The position numbers and the translations under genes were made by a program. This document shows positions 7,965 to 15,969 of a DNA stretch of 24,622 nucleotides, piece by piece. Each line of letters starts with the position of its first letter. Positions within the stretch are counted from its first letter, which is position 1. Source of the DNA: a virus; the IMG/VR virus record IMGVR_UViG_3300046010_003661, positions 1 through 24,622 of that record; one strand, 5' to 3'. Under the pieces are notes generated by a model. It saw only the letters and a list, made by a program, of their open reading frames with translations, did not search any database and was not told the DNA's origin.

Positions 7965-8471
7965 ATGGCATGTACAACTTTAGAAACAATCCTTAAAGGA
8001 TGTGATTCAAATATTGGAGGGATAACTTCGATTTATATTAACGACCAAGACAACGTGGTAGGTCCAGTTGACGTAACGGCTTATGTTGTTACTGACTTCG
8101 GTACACTTACTGACCAATTTGTTGAGTTTGAGTTCAGACGTAACACGGGAATGTATACCGAAGAGGCAGCAATTGACCTCGTAAACGGTTCGTCTTACTA
8201 TACACAAACGGTTACTTTAATTTTCCACCGAAGAGAGGCTGCGAAATCTAAGGCAATTAAAATCTTAGGCGAAGGTCAAAGAGATTTAGCACTTGTAGTT
8301 GGTGACGCTAACGGCAAGTATTGGTATTTTCCAAACGCTCAATTGACAGCCGTAACGGAAGGTTCGGGAACTGCTAAAGCGGATGGCTCAAAGTACAGCG
8401 TTACGTTCGTAGCGGAAGCGGAAAACCTTGCATATGAGGTTGCGTCTGCTGAAATTCCAAACATTATCTAA
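7965..8471 (+). CDS. Probable major tail tube protein
   Basis: A 168-residue beta-rich protein (MACTTLETILKGCDSNIGGI at the start). The middle contains EFRRNTGMYTEEAAIDLVNG followed by a strand-rich segment (YYTQTVTLIFHRREA) and YWYFPNAQLTAVTEGSG. This order, a long loop then a tube-like beta sheet, is typical of tail tube proteins in Bacteroidota siphophages. It sits between the capsid gene and the portal group and is enclosed by two strong terminators, which suits a highly expressed structural gene. Its upstream 24 nt contain TACTAAATAAT just before the ATG, similar to the second box of the putative late promoter, but no TTAACCAA box at the correct distance. Confidence 0.65.
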   Translation: MACTTLETILKGCDSNIGGITSIYINDQDNVVGPVDVTAYVVTDFGTLTDQFVEFEFRRNTGMYTEEAAIDLVNGSSYYTQTVTLIFHRREAAKSKAIKILGEGQRDLALVVGDANGKYWYFPNAQLTAVTEGSGTAKADGSKYSVTFVAEAENLAYEVASAEIPNII

Positions 8472-8492
8472 TAAGATAAACACGAATTGAAG

Positions 8493-8519
8493 AGGGGGTT
8501 TTAATTAGCCCCCTTTTTT
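8493..8519 (+). terminator. Rho-independent terminator after the tail tube gene
   Basis: AGGGGGTT (8493-8500) pairs with AGCCCCCT (8507-8514) with one T-G wobble, around a 6-nt loop and followed by a T run to 8519. The putative late promoter begins only 3 nt later, marking a transcript boundary. Confidence 0.85.
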
Positions 8520-8521
8520 AT

Positions 8522-8553
8522 TTAACCAACTTTTCTAAATACTACTTATTAAG
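8522..8553 (+). promoter_or_regulatory. Putative phage late promoter, copy 3 (TTAACCAA-N13-TACTTATTAAG)
   Basis: TTAACCAA at 8522-8529, exactly 13 nt, TACTTATTAAG at 8543-8553, ATG at 8559. It follows a strong terminator immediately, as expected of a promoter. No further terminator is seen until 16778, so it could drive portal through exonuclease in one late transcript. Confidence 0.7.
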
Positions 8554-8558
8554 ATAGT

Positions 8559-8906
8559 ATGATATACCTCGAACAAAACGAAAACAATACAATAGCCTTA
8601 ACGCTAACGGAAAGTGCTACGATCACTGCGCCGACATGGTTGTTTAAATTCGTGTGGGAAATGGACGAGACACTTGCACCCGTTTACTGGGTAGGTGTTG
8701 ACTATTCGCAATATGTAAATAGATATAATCTTTTCTTTTTGGAGGAAGGTGTAGACGTTACGTTCAGAATAGGTCAATACCGCTACGAGATTTACGAAAG
8801 TCCTGACCCGATAATTGTCGACCCAAACACGAACGCTAACGGCTTAACGTTAGTTGAGGAAGGGCGTATGGTTGTCGAAGGTATATCAAATTCAATTTAT
8901 GACTAA
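8559..8906 (+). CDS. Small virion-module protein of unknown role
   Basis: A 115-residue beta-rich protein starting MIYLEQNENNTIALTLTESA and ending in MVVEGISNSIYD. Proteins with a start of the form MIYL-x-x-N-x-x-N-T and a GQYRYEIYES-like segment (residues 72-81) are familiar to me from structural clusters of Bacteroidota phages, without a settled function. It is the first gene of the long late operon, and its stop overlaps the portal start (TAATG). A head-associated or assembly role is likely from position. No membrane or catalytic motif is seen. Confidence 0.6.
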   Translation: MIYLEQNENNTIALTLTESATITAPTWLFKFVWEMDETLAPVYWVGVDYSQYVNRYNLFFLEEGVDVTFRIGQYRYEIYESPDPIIVDPNTNANGLTLVEEGRMVVEGISNSIYD

Positions 8907-10195
8907 TGGGATTATTTGGAAAGTTTAAAAAAGACGAAAGTGTAAGCGTGGTGGACACGGGTTACCAAACATTTAGTACGCCATTTTTGCGTGTGCCTGA
9001 AGGAAATTTGTCGTTGCCGTTTGTAGATGTACGTTACACTGTGCAAGGTTATGTACGTTTTGGAAGTGATAACCTTTATCCGCAGTACATGAACCAAATG
9101 TACTACATGTCACCACTTCACGGGTCAATTGTCGACTTCAAAACAAACGCAACTATCGGAGGGGGCTATACATTTGACGAGTCGAAGTTAACGGACATGG
9201 AAAAGGTAGTACTTTATGCCTTCGGAAAAAAGATAGGTTTCAAAGACACGCTTAAGACAATCACGAAAGACGTTATTTTACACGGACGTTGCTACTTTAC
9301 CATCGAGTTAAAAGGTGGAAAGACGCACAATGTTAAACGAGTAGCCCCCGAAAAGGTTAGAATTAACCAAGCGAAAACATTATACGCTGTAAATGAGGAT
9401 TGGCAGTTCGGAATGCAAATTAGAACCTTTGAACCATACCACCCGGAATGTAAAGACGGTACTTACCTATACGCATACGAACAAAAGAGCGTTGGACAAG
9501 ACTACTATCCACTACCGCAGTACACCAGTGCGTTAAACTTTGCTTTTTTGAGTGGTGAACTTAGCTACTTGCAGAAATCGAACATTCAAAATAGCATCTT
9601 CCCTTCGTTTGCCATGATGTTCCCGAAGAAACCACAGGGACCAGAAGAAATGCAGTTAATCAAAGACACGGTTAACAAGCTGAAAGGGGCGGAGAACGCA
9701 GGAAAAGCGGTTGCTTTCTTTGCTAATAACAAAGAGTCACTTCCTGACTTGGTGAACGTACCTACAAACTCAAACGATGAATTGTTTAGGGGGGTTAGTG
9801 AATTGAACACCGAGCAGATATGCTTTGCGCACACCATTGACCCTATTCTTTTGGGTGTACGTACTTCGGGGGCTTTGGGTAGTGGTTCGGACATTAAACA
9901 AGCCTATGTTATCTTCGAGAAAAACACGATTATTCCTTTACGTGAAACCATTACGGACGTAGTTAACGGACTCTTACGAGCGGTTGGTATTAATGCACAC
10001 GTAGAAATCACCAACTACCAAATTGTCAACGAAACTATTACAAGCGTAGACGAAAAAGGAAAGGACATTATTAACGCACTCAACGCAATGAACCCGACAT
10101 TGGCGGCTAAAGTTTTGGAAAACATGACAGCAAACGAAATTCGGGAACTTGCTTCACTTGCTCCGTTACCTGACACTCAAACACCAACAGCATGA
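8906..10195 (+). CDS. Portal protein
   Basis: A 429-residue protein of the length and pattern of HK97/PBSX-type portals. The N-terminus is basic (MGLFGKFKKDE), followed by YVRFGSDNLYPQYMNQMY near residue 49 and the helical SPLHGSIVDFKTNATIGGGY. A DVILHGRCYFTIELK strand pair near residue 122 and a C-terminal helical segment with TSGALGSGSDIKQAY near residue 321 correspond to the stem and crown part of portals. The last residues are Thr/Pro-rich. It begins in a TAATG overlap with the upstream gene and ends in an ATGA overlap with the connector gene, giving tight translational coupling. The product forms the dodecameric ring through which DNA passes. Confidence 0.8.
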   Translation: MGLFGKFKKDESVSVVDTGYQTFSTPFLRVPEGNLSLPFVDVRYTVQGYVRFGSDNLYPQYMNQMYYMSPLHGSIVDFKTNATIGGGYTFDESKLTDMEKVVLYAFGKKIGFKDTLKTITKDVILHGRCYFTIELKGGKTHNVKRVAPEKVRINQAKTLYAVNEDWQFGMQIRTFEPYHPECKDGTYLYAYEQKSVGQDYYPLPQYTSALNFAFLSGELSYLQKSNIQNSIFPSFAMMFPKKPQGPEEMQLIKDTVNKLKGAENAGKAVAFFANNKESLPDLVNVPTNSNDELFRGVSELNTEQICFAHTIDPILLGVRTSGALGSGSDIKQAYVIFEKNTIIPLRETITDVVNGLLRAVGINAHVEITNYQIVNETITSVDEKGKDIINALNAMNPTLAAKVLENMTANEIRELASLAPLPDTQTPTA

Positions 10196-10707
10196 TTTAT
10201 TTCGTAACCGAGAACTTCCTAAAAGTAAACACGCCAATCACTCGTAACGTCGATGTGACGGATGTGTTTCCATACGTTAAGCCTGCTAGTGATATGCGCT
10301 TACAAGCTATCCTAGGTAGTTATTTCTACAACTATTTACTGACTCAATACAACGACGAAGTTTTAACACCTGACGAAGTTACGCTAGTGGAGAAAATTCA
10401 ATTTGTTGTAGCGTGGAGGGCAGCCGAACAAGCCGCATTCGGACTAACATACCAACTTAAAAACAAAGGAATTCAACAACAAAGCGGTGACTACTCAAGT
10501 TCAGTAAGTCAAAGTGATACCGCCTTTGTTATGGACCACTACGGACAAATGGCTGCTTTCTACGAGAAAAGATTAATCAACTATTTGCTAGAATACAAAG
10601 CACTTTACCCAGAATTTACGAGCGACCTTAACCGAGACTCGGATATCAAACCCGTAGGTGGTTGCGGAAATAGAGGTGACTACGACAACACCATGATGGT
10701 TATATAA
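10192..10707 (+). CDS. Head-tail connector / adaptor-like protein
   Basis: A 171-residue, mostly helical protein: MIYFVTENFLKVNTPITRNVD, then DMRLQAILGSYFYNYLL, EKIQFVVAWRAAEQAAFGL and a long C-terminal helix, ending in a polar Gly/Asn tail. Position directly after the portal and the helical pattern match the small connector proteins seen in many Bacteroidota phages (I believe annotated as DUF6712). It would bind beneath the portal. ATGA overlap upstream and TAATG overlap downstream. The exact ring position is inferred. Confidence 0.6.
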   Translation: MIYFVTENFLKVNTPITRNVDVTDVFPYVKPASDMRLQAILGSYFYNYLLTQYNDEVLTPDEVTLVEKIQFVVAWRAAEQAAFGLTYQLKNKGIQQQSGDYSSSVSQSDTAFVMDHYGQMAAFYEKRLINYLLEYKALYPEFTSDLNRDSDIKPVGGCGNRGDYDNTMMVI

Positions 10708-12689
10708 TGGCTGATCAGGAAATAAATATAAAACTCAACGGAATTGCACAAATCCGTTCGGAACTTAAAGCCTTAAAAGGGGAACTTGCCAACGCAACCG
10801 ACCCCAAACAAATGGCGGAACTCGGTGAAAAGGCGGGTGAACTTTCGGATAAGTTAAAAGACGCAAACGAACAGGTTGCGGTCTTTGCTTCGGGTTCACG
10901 CTTTGAGCAAACAAGTAATGCGTTTGGCTTGATGAAGTCCCAATTAATGGACATGGACTTTGAAGGGGCTGCGTCAAGTGCTAAATTGTTCGCTGGAAGT
11001 CTTGGGAAGATTGACGGCAAAACTATTTCGGCTTCACTAAAAGGACTTGGTTCAACTATTGCGTCAGTGGGTGGTGCGTTCCTTAAATTAGGTGCGCAAC
11101 TTTTACTTAACCCTATCTTTTTACTTGTTACACTTATTGGTGCGGTGGTTGCTGCATTCGTTTATTTAGGAAATAAATTAGGGTGGTTTGACGGAATAAT
11201 TAAAATGTTGACTGCGGTATTTAAGCCTTTAGTAGATTTAATAAAATACTTTTTGGACTTGCTAGGTTTAACCAACTTTGCGGCGGAAGAGTCAATGGCA
11301 AAAACTACCGCCTCACTCGAAGAGGAAAAGGAAAAGCGTCAAGAAATCATCGGAAAGATGGATGAAAAAATTGCATTACTTGAAGCAGAAGGTAAATCAA
11401 GTTTGGCAGTTAGGATTGAACGTAATAAATATTTTGCTGAAGAAATAGCAAACCAAGAAAAGTTGCTGAAATTTATGGACAACAATTTCTTGAACCAAAC
11501 AAAACTATATAAAGATACCGTTGCTGAAAATAAGACCAAAGCACGAGACATAAAAGTTGAGGAAGTTAAACTCAATCAGGAAGTAATTGCCGAAGGTCAA
11601 AAGGCAGCGGACGCACAAAAGCAATTTTTAGCGGATAGGTTAGCAGCTACACGTCTTATTCAAGACTTGACCCTCGGGGTGATGGAAGACGGGGTAGAAA
11701 AGGAACTACTTGCCAATGAATATAAATACCAAAGACTACAAGAAGACCTTTTAAAGAACGAGAAATTTAACAAAGACGAACGTGCTAAACTTAACGCTTT
11801 GTACGTTGCCGAAGCACAGCAAACAGCGAACGCAATAAACAAAAAATACATTGATGCCGAAGTAAAGAAACAAGCCGACCTTGCCAAAATAATCAAAGAC
11901 GCTAAACTTTTACAAGCCCAAGACGAGGAAGATTTTGCCGCACTATACGACCAAAACACACGCAGCGCAGCACAACTTGAAGAGGACGCAGTTCGTGAAA
12001 AATACTTTAACCTAATTACTTTAGCTGAACAATACGGTCTAGATACAGTTGAGTTAAAGAAACGTCAGGAAGACGAAATTGCCAATATTGAAAAGGAGGC
12101 AAGAGACAAAAAAGCCGCAGAAGAAAAAGCCGAGTTTGACAAAAAAGTTAAGATGGCAGAAGACTACGCTAGTTCGGTTAATAACCTTGCGGAAACGGTG
12201 TTTACTTTATCAAATCGTTTTGGAAAGCAAGACGAAATAAGCAAAGAAAAAAGAGCAAAGCGTCAATTTGCAGTTCAAAAAGCAATGCAACTTTCACTTG
12301 CTATTATTGACGGGTTTAAAGCGGCTCAAGCGTCTATTGCACAAATGCCACCCGTAACACCTTTGGGTATTGCTGCGCTCGTTGCTACTATATCGGCTTC
12401 GGTTGCTAACGTTGCTAAAATTGCAAGTACTCAATACGGCTCAAAAAGTTCGGGCGGTGGTGGCGGTGGTGGTACTGACGTTACAAGCATGGCAGGAAAT
12501 GAAGCTGCGGGAGGTGGTGCGCCATCGTTCTCACTTTTCGGACAAGGTAACAACCAAAATACAACGGGATCAGCGCAAGACGTAGAAAATAAGAGCAACC
12601 AACTCACGGTTAAAGCTATTGTAGTCGAAAGTGACGTAACAAGCACCCAAAATAAGGTTAAGAAAATGCAAGAAAACGCTACACTATGA
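10707..12689 (+). CDS. Tail tape measure protein
   Basis: A 660-residue protein with the usual tape-measure architecture: a helical charged N-terminus (residues 1-60), a hydrophobic stretch of membrane-spanning type at about 127-154 (NPIFLLVTLIGAVVAAFVYL), then about 300 residues of Lys/Glu/Ala-rich coiled coil (195-500), a second hydrophobic Ala-rich part (545-570), a seven-Gly run and a low-complexity C-terminus. At about 0.15 nm per residue it predicts a tail near 100 nm. It lies between the connector and the tail-terminator-like gene. Coiled-coil and hydrophobic segments are visible; the family assignment rests on these and on context. Confidence 0.8.
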   Translation: MADQEINIKLNGIAQIRSELKALKGELANATDPKQMAELGEKAGELSDKLKDANEQVAVFASGSRFEQTSNAFGLMKSQLMDMDFEGAASSAKLFAGSLGKIDGKTISASLKGLGSTIASVGGAFLKLGAQLLLNPIFLLVTLIGAVVAAFVYLGNKLGWFDGIIKMLTAVFKPLVDLIKYFLDLLGLTNFAAEESMAKTTASLEEEKEKRQEIIGKMDEKIALLEAEGKSSLAVRIERNKYFAEEIANQEKLLKFMDNNFLNQTKLYKDTVAENKTKARDIKVEEVKLNQEVIAEGQKAADAQKQFLADRLAATRLIQDLTLGVMEDGVEKELLANEYKYQRLQEDLLKNEKFNKDERAKLNALYVAEAQQTANAINKKYIDAEVKKQADLAKIIKDAKLLQAQDEEDFAALYDQNTRSAAQLEEDAVREKYFNLITLAEQYGLDTVELKKRQEDEIANIEKEARDKKAAEEKAEFDKKVKMAEDYASSVNNLAETVFTLSNRFGKQDEISKEKRAKRQFAVQKAMQLSLAIIDGFKAAQASIAQMPPVTPLGIAALVATISASVANVAKIASTQYGSKSSGGGGGGGTDVTSMAGNEAAGGGAPSFSLFGQGNNQNTTGSAQDVENKSNQLTVKAIVVESDVTSTQNKVKKMQENATL

Positions 12690-14227
12690 CAAGTTATATT
12701 ACACTACTTAGTAAGATTGAGCAGTTTTGTAACGCTCACTTGCAAATTAAAAAGTACGGGGGTGAATTTCGGGAGCAGATGCCGAACTTTAGCACCAAAG
12801 ATGAAAAATACCCCGTTGTTTTTGTCGAACCCGTTAGCGACTTGGAAGACCTAAACACGAACCAATTTTCTATTAACGTTTATTGCGTTGACATTATACA
12901 AAAAGACCGAGCAAACCTAAACACTATTGTAAGCGACTGCCAACTTATTCTTAAGGATATGTACGTCTATTACATTAACGACATGGACGCTCAACTAGAT
13001 GTAGTAGGAACGTCGACCATGACACCCGTAAACAATTTTGACTCGGATTATGTAGCGGGGTGGGTGATGAGTATAACTTTTGAGGTCTCGACTTACGGAG
13101 CGTGTGAAATTCCAATGAATCCAATTGAACCCGTTGAAGTAGAATGTGAACCGGGTACCGTTGAAAACTCGGACGGAAGTTACCAAGACGTTGCACCAAG
13201 CGGTGAAATTTTAGTACTTCCTGACGTACATTTAGTAGTTTACGATGAAGACGGAAATGTGCTCAGTGACGAAATGTACCCGAGTGTTCAAGACCAAGAC
13301 ATAACGGTAACTATACCACCATGCGCCGACGCAACCTACGATGTTTATAACTCCGTCCCTACTTTATTATTTAGTGGAACTATACCGAGCGGAGACAACG
13401 AAATAATTACCGCACCTGACGCAACTATACATTTAAGAAAAGAGAGCAACGGCACTATCCACGTTGAAGCCGTACCGAGTGGAGTTACTGAAAACTACAT
13501 TGTAGCCGATAACGACATAACCGTTAACCAAGTTAACCCGTTTTCAATTCACGCAACCGACCCGTTAAACATACGACTTCATAACCAAAGCGGTGGCGAC
13601 ATTACACCGCAGTCCGTAGTTTACCAAGGCAACTCAAACCACGTTACGATAACGGTTAACACGGCTTCATTTACACCCGTTGGGGCTACCTTAATGAAGA
13701 CGGGACAAACGACCTCTTACCGCACTGGAGACGATGGCGACCTTGAAGCGGGACGTGCCACTTCGTTCACGGTACTTGCCTCAAACAATCCTTTCGGAAA
13801 CACGAACCGATTTACGGATGAGTTAGGCGGTCAAAACTACGTTAAAAACATAGTCATTGATTGGAGTACTTATAACGGGTCAAATGTGCTAGGCTATTAT
13901 CGAACCGTTAGTGCTACTAATATAACGTGGAACGCTGCCATTGATGCCGCACTTGCTTTATCTATTACTGGATTTACAACTGGGTGGAGACTACCGAACA
14001 AAAAAGAAATAGAAAACATTTTTAACTACTCTCTTTCCTTTGGGATAAGCTATTCACCTTTTAATTTTCCAAATGCTCAAATATGGACATCAACAACATA
14101 CACAGCGTCGACAACTTTAGCCTATGTACATGTAGGTAGTTGGATAAATTTAGGCGGTAAAACGGGCGCAGATGCTCGTTGGATAGCATGCAGAACATTC
14201 ACAGTAACTGGCACAACTTTATCATAA
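12686..14227 (+). CDS. Tail-terminator-like protein fused to a C-type-lectin-like (DUF1566-like) adhesin
   Basis: A 513-residue protein with three parts. Residues 1-148 resemble tail completion/terminator proteins of Bacteroidota phages (YPVVFVEPVSD near 46, then DYVAGWVMSITFEVS near 121), which are normally about 140 residues long. Residues 150-370 are repeated beta segments with GTVENSDGSYQDVAPSGE and NEIITAPDATIHLRKESNG, of the kind found in phage decoration or fibre proteins. Residues 389-508 match the DUF1566/Lcl pattern: TGWRLPNKKEIENI, IWTSTTY, RWIACRTF. That domain has a C-type-lectin fold and is also found as the variable part of diversity-generating retroelement targets; no reverse transcriptase is in this window. 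The fusion would place an adhesin at the head-proximal end of the tail. Confidence 0.6.
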   Translation: MTSYITLLSKIEQFCNAHLQIKKYGGEFREQMPNFSTKDEKYPVVFVEPVSDLEDLNTNQFSINVYCVDIIQKDRANLNTIVSDCQLILKDMYVYYINDMDAQLDVVGTSTMTPVNNFDSDYVAGWVMSITFEVSTYGACEIPMNPIEPVEVECEPGTVENSDGSYQDVAPSGEILVLPDVHLVVYDEDGNVLSDEMYPSVQDQDITVTIPPCADATYDVYNSVPTLLFSGTIPSGDNEIITAPDATIHLRKESNGTIHVEAVPSGVTENYIVADNDITVNQVNPFSIHATDPLNIRLHNQSGGDITPQSVVYQGNSNHVTITVNTASFTPVGATLMKTGQTTSYRTGDDGDLEAGRATSFTVLASNNPFGNTNRFTDELGGQNYVKNIVIDWSTYNGSNVLGYYRTVSATNITWNAAIDAALALSITGFTTGWRLPNKKEIENIFNYSLSFGISYSPFNFPNAQIWTSTTYTASTTLAYVHVGSWINLGGKTGADARWIACRTFTVTGTTLS

Positions 14228-14231
14228 AATT

Positions 14232-14459
14232 ATGACTTACAAATTCCCACAATTCAACGTCGAAATAGTTAATCCAAGAATCGAGGTTCTTGTTATTCAC
14301 GACACAATAGCAAAACGAACTTGCAGCGTTGACGTTCTTTTAACTACGGAAACGGCTAACTTCGGCTTGAGCCTTGACGGCTTTACTTATGTAACTGATT
14401 GGAACGACGAAGAGGTCGAACTTTGGACTTTAACCGAACTTTCAAAATACGAAGTGTGA
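14232..14459 (+). CDS. Small hypothetical protein before the lysis genes
   Basis: A 75-residue acidic protein with alternating hydrophobic residues (VEIVNPRIEVLVIHDTI) that suggests a small beta fold. No signal peptide or membrane segment. It begins 4 nt after the adhesin stop and ends in a GTGA overlap with the holin start, so it belongs to the same operon. Not recognised. A small tail-associated or chaperone role is possible from position only. Confidence 0.6.
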   Translation: MTYKFPQFNVEIVNPRIEVLVIHDTIAKRTCSVDVLLTTETANFGLSLDGFTYVTDWNDEEVELWTLTELSKYEV

Positions 14460-14869
14460 AATATATAATCACGGCACTCGTAGCGGTCTATTCGTTTTTT
14501 GCACCCATCCAAGTTATTCTATTAGTCATTGGACTTGCTATTTTTGTAGATACTATTGTAGCTATTCGGTTAACGACTGAAAAGTTTAGCAGTAGGAGAT
14601 TAAGACAAGGCTTAGTAGGTAAGATGATAACCTACCAAAGTGCGGTTATTCTTTTCTTCCTCATCGACTACGCAATGGTTAACGACATGGTTAAGACCGT
14701 GTTCTCAGTTGACTACACACTTACTAAATTGGTCGGGTTATTCCTTGCCAGTATTGAAGTGGTCAGCATTGACGAAAAAATCAGAGTTAAATACGGAGAT
14801 GACAAAGGTTTTATTGCTAGGTTTAAGAGGTTTATTTCCAACGCAAAGAAGATAAAGGATAGTTTCTGA
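14456..14869 (+). CDS. Holin (holin-4-like)
   Basis: The chosen start is GTG 14456, which overlaps the previous stop (GTGA) and puts the protein at 137 residues; an upstream TTG at 14399 would add a charged out-of-place extension. The protein has three or four hydrophobic segments (about 3-14, 17-37, 58-75, 88-104), a D-T-I pair at the end of the second, the sequence SSRRLRQGLVGKM (45-57) and IEVVSIDEKI near residue 99. This order (DT, SS-R-GL-K, IE-SI-E) matches the holin-4 / phi105-type holin family. The C-terminus is strongly basic. It is followed by spanin and endolysin genes, supporting a role in membrane permeabilisation. Confidence 0.75.
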   Translation: MKYIITALVAVYSFFAPIQVILLVIGLAIFVDTIVAIRLTTEKFSSRRLRQGLVGKMITYQSAVILFFLIDYAMVNDMVKTVFSVDYTLTKLVGLFLASIEVVSIDEKIRVKYGDDKGFIARFKRFISNAKKIKDSF

Positions 14870-14884
14870 CGGTTTAATCCGACT

Positions 14885-14949
14885 TTATATATGTTTTTTC
14901 GTATAATTTACACAATTAAAACACTTATATATGCTTTTACGTATAATGT
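14885..14949 (+). repeat. Two 25-bp direct repeats, 40 bp apart, at the spanin start
   Basis: TTATATATG-TTTTTT-CGTATAAT (14885-14909) and TTATATATG-CTTTTA-CGTATAAT (14925-14949) differ at three positions and are exactly 40 bp apart. The second contains the spanin start codon, the first an ATG in another frame. It looks like a local duplication of a translation start region or a repeated binding site. Confidence 0.6.
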
Positions 14950-15392
14950 TTGCCCTATGTTTAACGTCTTGCTCTGTTAATTACCACCTCAACAAAGCAA
15001 TTAAAAAGGGTTATCGGTGCGACACGGTTAGCGACACCATCCGGGTAACAAAAGTGGATAGTTTCCTTGTATGGAAACACGACACTACGTACTGGGTGAA
15101 GGTAGTAAGTTCAAAAGATACTATTATCTATTACAACACTTCCTACTATCCAAAGACACGCTACGAAACGAGATTCGAATACAAGCGTTTTAACGACTCT
15201 TTGCGGACAATTCGATTAATGTATAAGGACTCACTACAAAGTGCGCTTAAAACGGCTAAAAACGACCTTAAACGTGAACGAGTAGTGCAACGCAACAAAC
15301 CCGTGAGACAATTTAAACAACTATTTGTTATTTTAGGGTTTTTGCTCACTGTGTTTTTTGTTTTTGTGATGTTAAAAAAACGTGTACTTTAG
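14931..15392 (+). CDS. One-piece spanin (u-spanin)
   Basis: A 153-residue protein with a lipoprotein signal at the N-terminus (MLLRIMFALCLTSC, lipobox LTSC, Cys14) and a single C-terminal transmembrane segment at about 130-148 (QLFVILGFLLTVFFVFVML) followed by KKRVL. The middle is polar with a likely helical part at 85-125. An outer-membrane lipid anchor at one end and an inner-membrane helix at the other is the defining layout of unimolecular spanins such as T1 gp11, which join the two membranes to complete lysis. It lies between holin and endolysin genes. ATG 14931 gives a complete signal; ATG 14946 would shorten it. Confidence 0.8.
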   Translation: MLLRIMFALCLTSCSVNYHLNKAIKKGYRCDTVSDTIRVTKVDSFLVWKHDTTYWVKVVSSKDTIIYYNTSYYPKTRYETRFEYKRFNDSLRTIRLMYKDSLQSALKTAKNDLKRERVVQRNKPVRQFKQLFVILGFLLTVFFVFVMLKKRVL

Positions 15393-15405
15393 TCAAAAAA
15401 ACCTT

Positions 15406-15969
15406 ATGAACTTAGAAACGTACGTAAAATTTATTAAAAAGTGGGAAGGCGGCTTAAGTGGCGACCCTTCGGACTCTTGTTCAGCTATGTATTGCCCCGT
15501 GCTAAAAGACGGAAAACGATACCACACAAACATGGGGATATGTTACTCGTCTTGGGTAGGTGAGTTCGGACACTCAAACAATGTTCGATTCTTAAACATG
15601 AGTAGTGAGGATTGGTTTAAGATTTTCCGCAAAGGATATTGGGACAAGTGTAGAGCCGACGAGTTCAAATGTTTTTCCATTGGTGTAATTGTTACGGGCA
15701 TGGCATGGGGTTCAGGTCAACACCGGGCAATTATAACCCTTCAACAAGCACTCAATAATTTAGGCAAACACGTCGTAGTGGATGGAGATATCGGAATGAA
15801 AACTTTAGCAGCTGCGAATGAGTTAGATGATACTATCCTATTCGACGAGTTAATCCGACTTAGACACGCTTTCTTTATTGCCATTAGTAAGCCCGGTAGC
15901 AAAAACGCTAAATTTCGCAAGGGTTGGTTAAATAGATTAGCCGACTATACTAAAACATTCAGACCATGA
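15406..15969 (+). CDS. Endolysin, GH108 lysozyme with C-terminal peptidoglycan-binding domain
   Basis: With ATG 15406 the protein has 187 residues and begins MNLETYVKFIKKWEGGLSGD, the GH108 catalytic start with likely catalytic Glu14 in WEGG. A GTG at 15382 would add eight unrelated residues. The C-terminal part VVVDGDIGMKTLAAANE (about 125-141) and the following helices match the peptidoglycan-binding-3 domain that usually follows GH108. There is no secretion signal, so release through the holin is expected. Compared with typical GH108 enzymes, the segment after EGG has an insertion with two Cys (DSCSAMYCP). It overlaps the next gene by 4 nt. Confidence 0.85.
   Translation: MNLETYVKFIKKWEGGLSGDPSDSCSAMYCPVLKDGKRYHTNMGICYSSWVGEFGHSNNVRFLNMSSEDWFKIFRKGYWDKCRADEFKCFSIGVIVTGMAWGSGQHRAIITLQQALNNLGKHVVVDGDIGMKTLAAANELDDTILFDELIRLRHAFFIAISKPGSKNAKFRKGWLNRLADYTKTFRP

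Noticed and set aside
9586-9894. Leftward 102-codon frame inside the portal gene
   Set aside because: Shadow of a well-supported gene; no promoter, no recognisable content.
11660-11959. Leftward Ser-rich frame inside the tape measure gene
   Set aside because: Arises from antisense of Lys/Ala/Glu-rich coiled-coil coding; no independent support.
12686-14227. Diversity-generating retroelement locus
   Set aside because: No reverse transcriptase or template repeat found in the window; only the lectin-type domain is present, so it is kept as a question for the rest of the genome.
14399-14455. TTG start extending the holin by 19 residues
   Set aside because: Gives an Arg-rich extension over the preceding gene; the GTG at 14456 has the usual coupled overlap and proper holin length.
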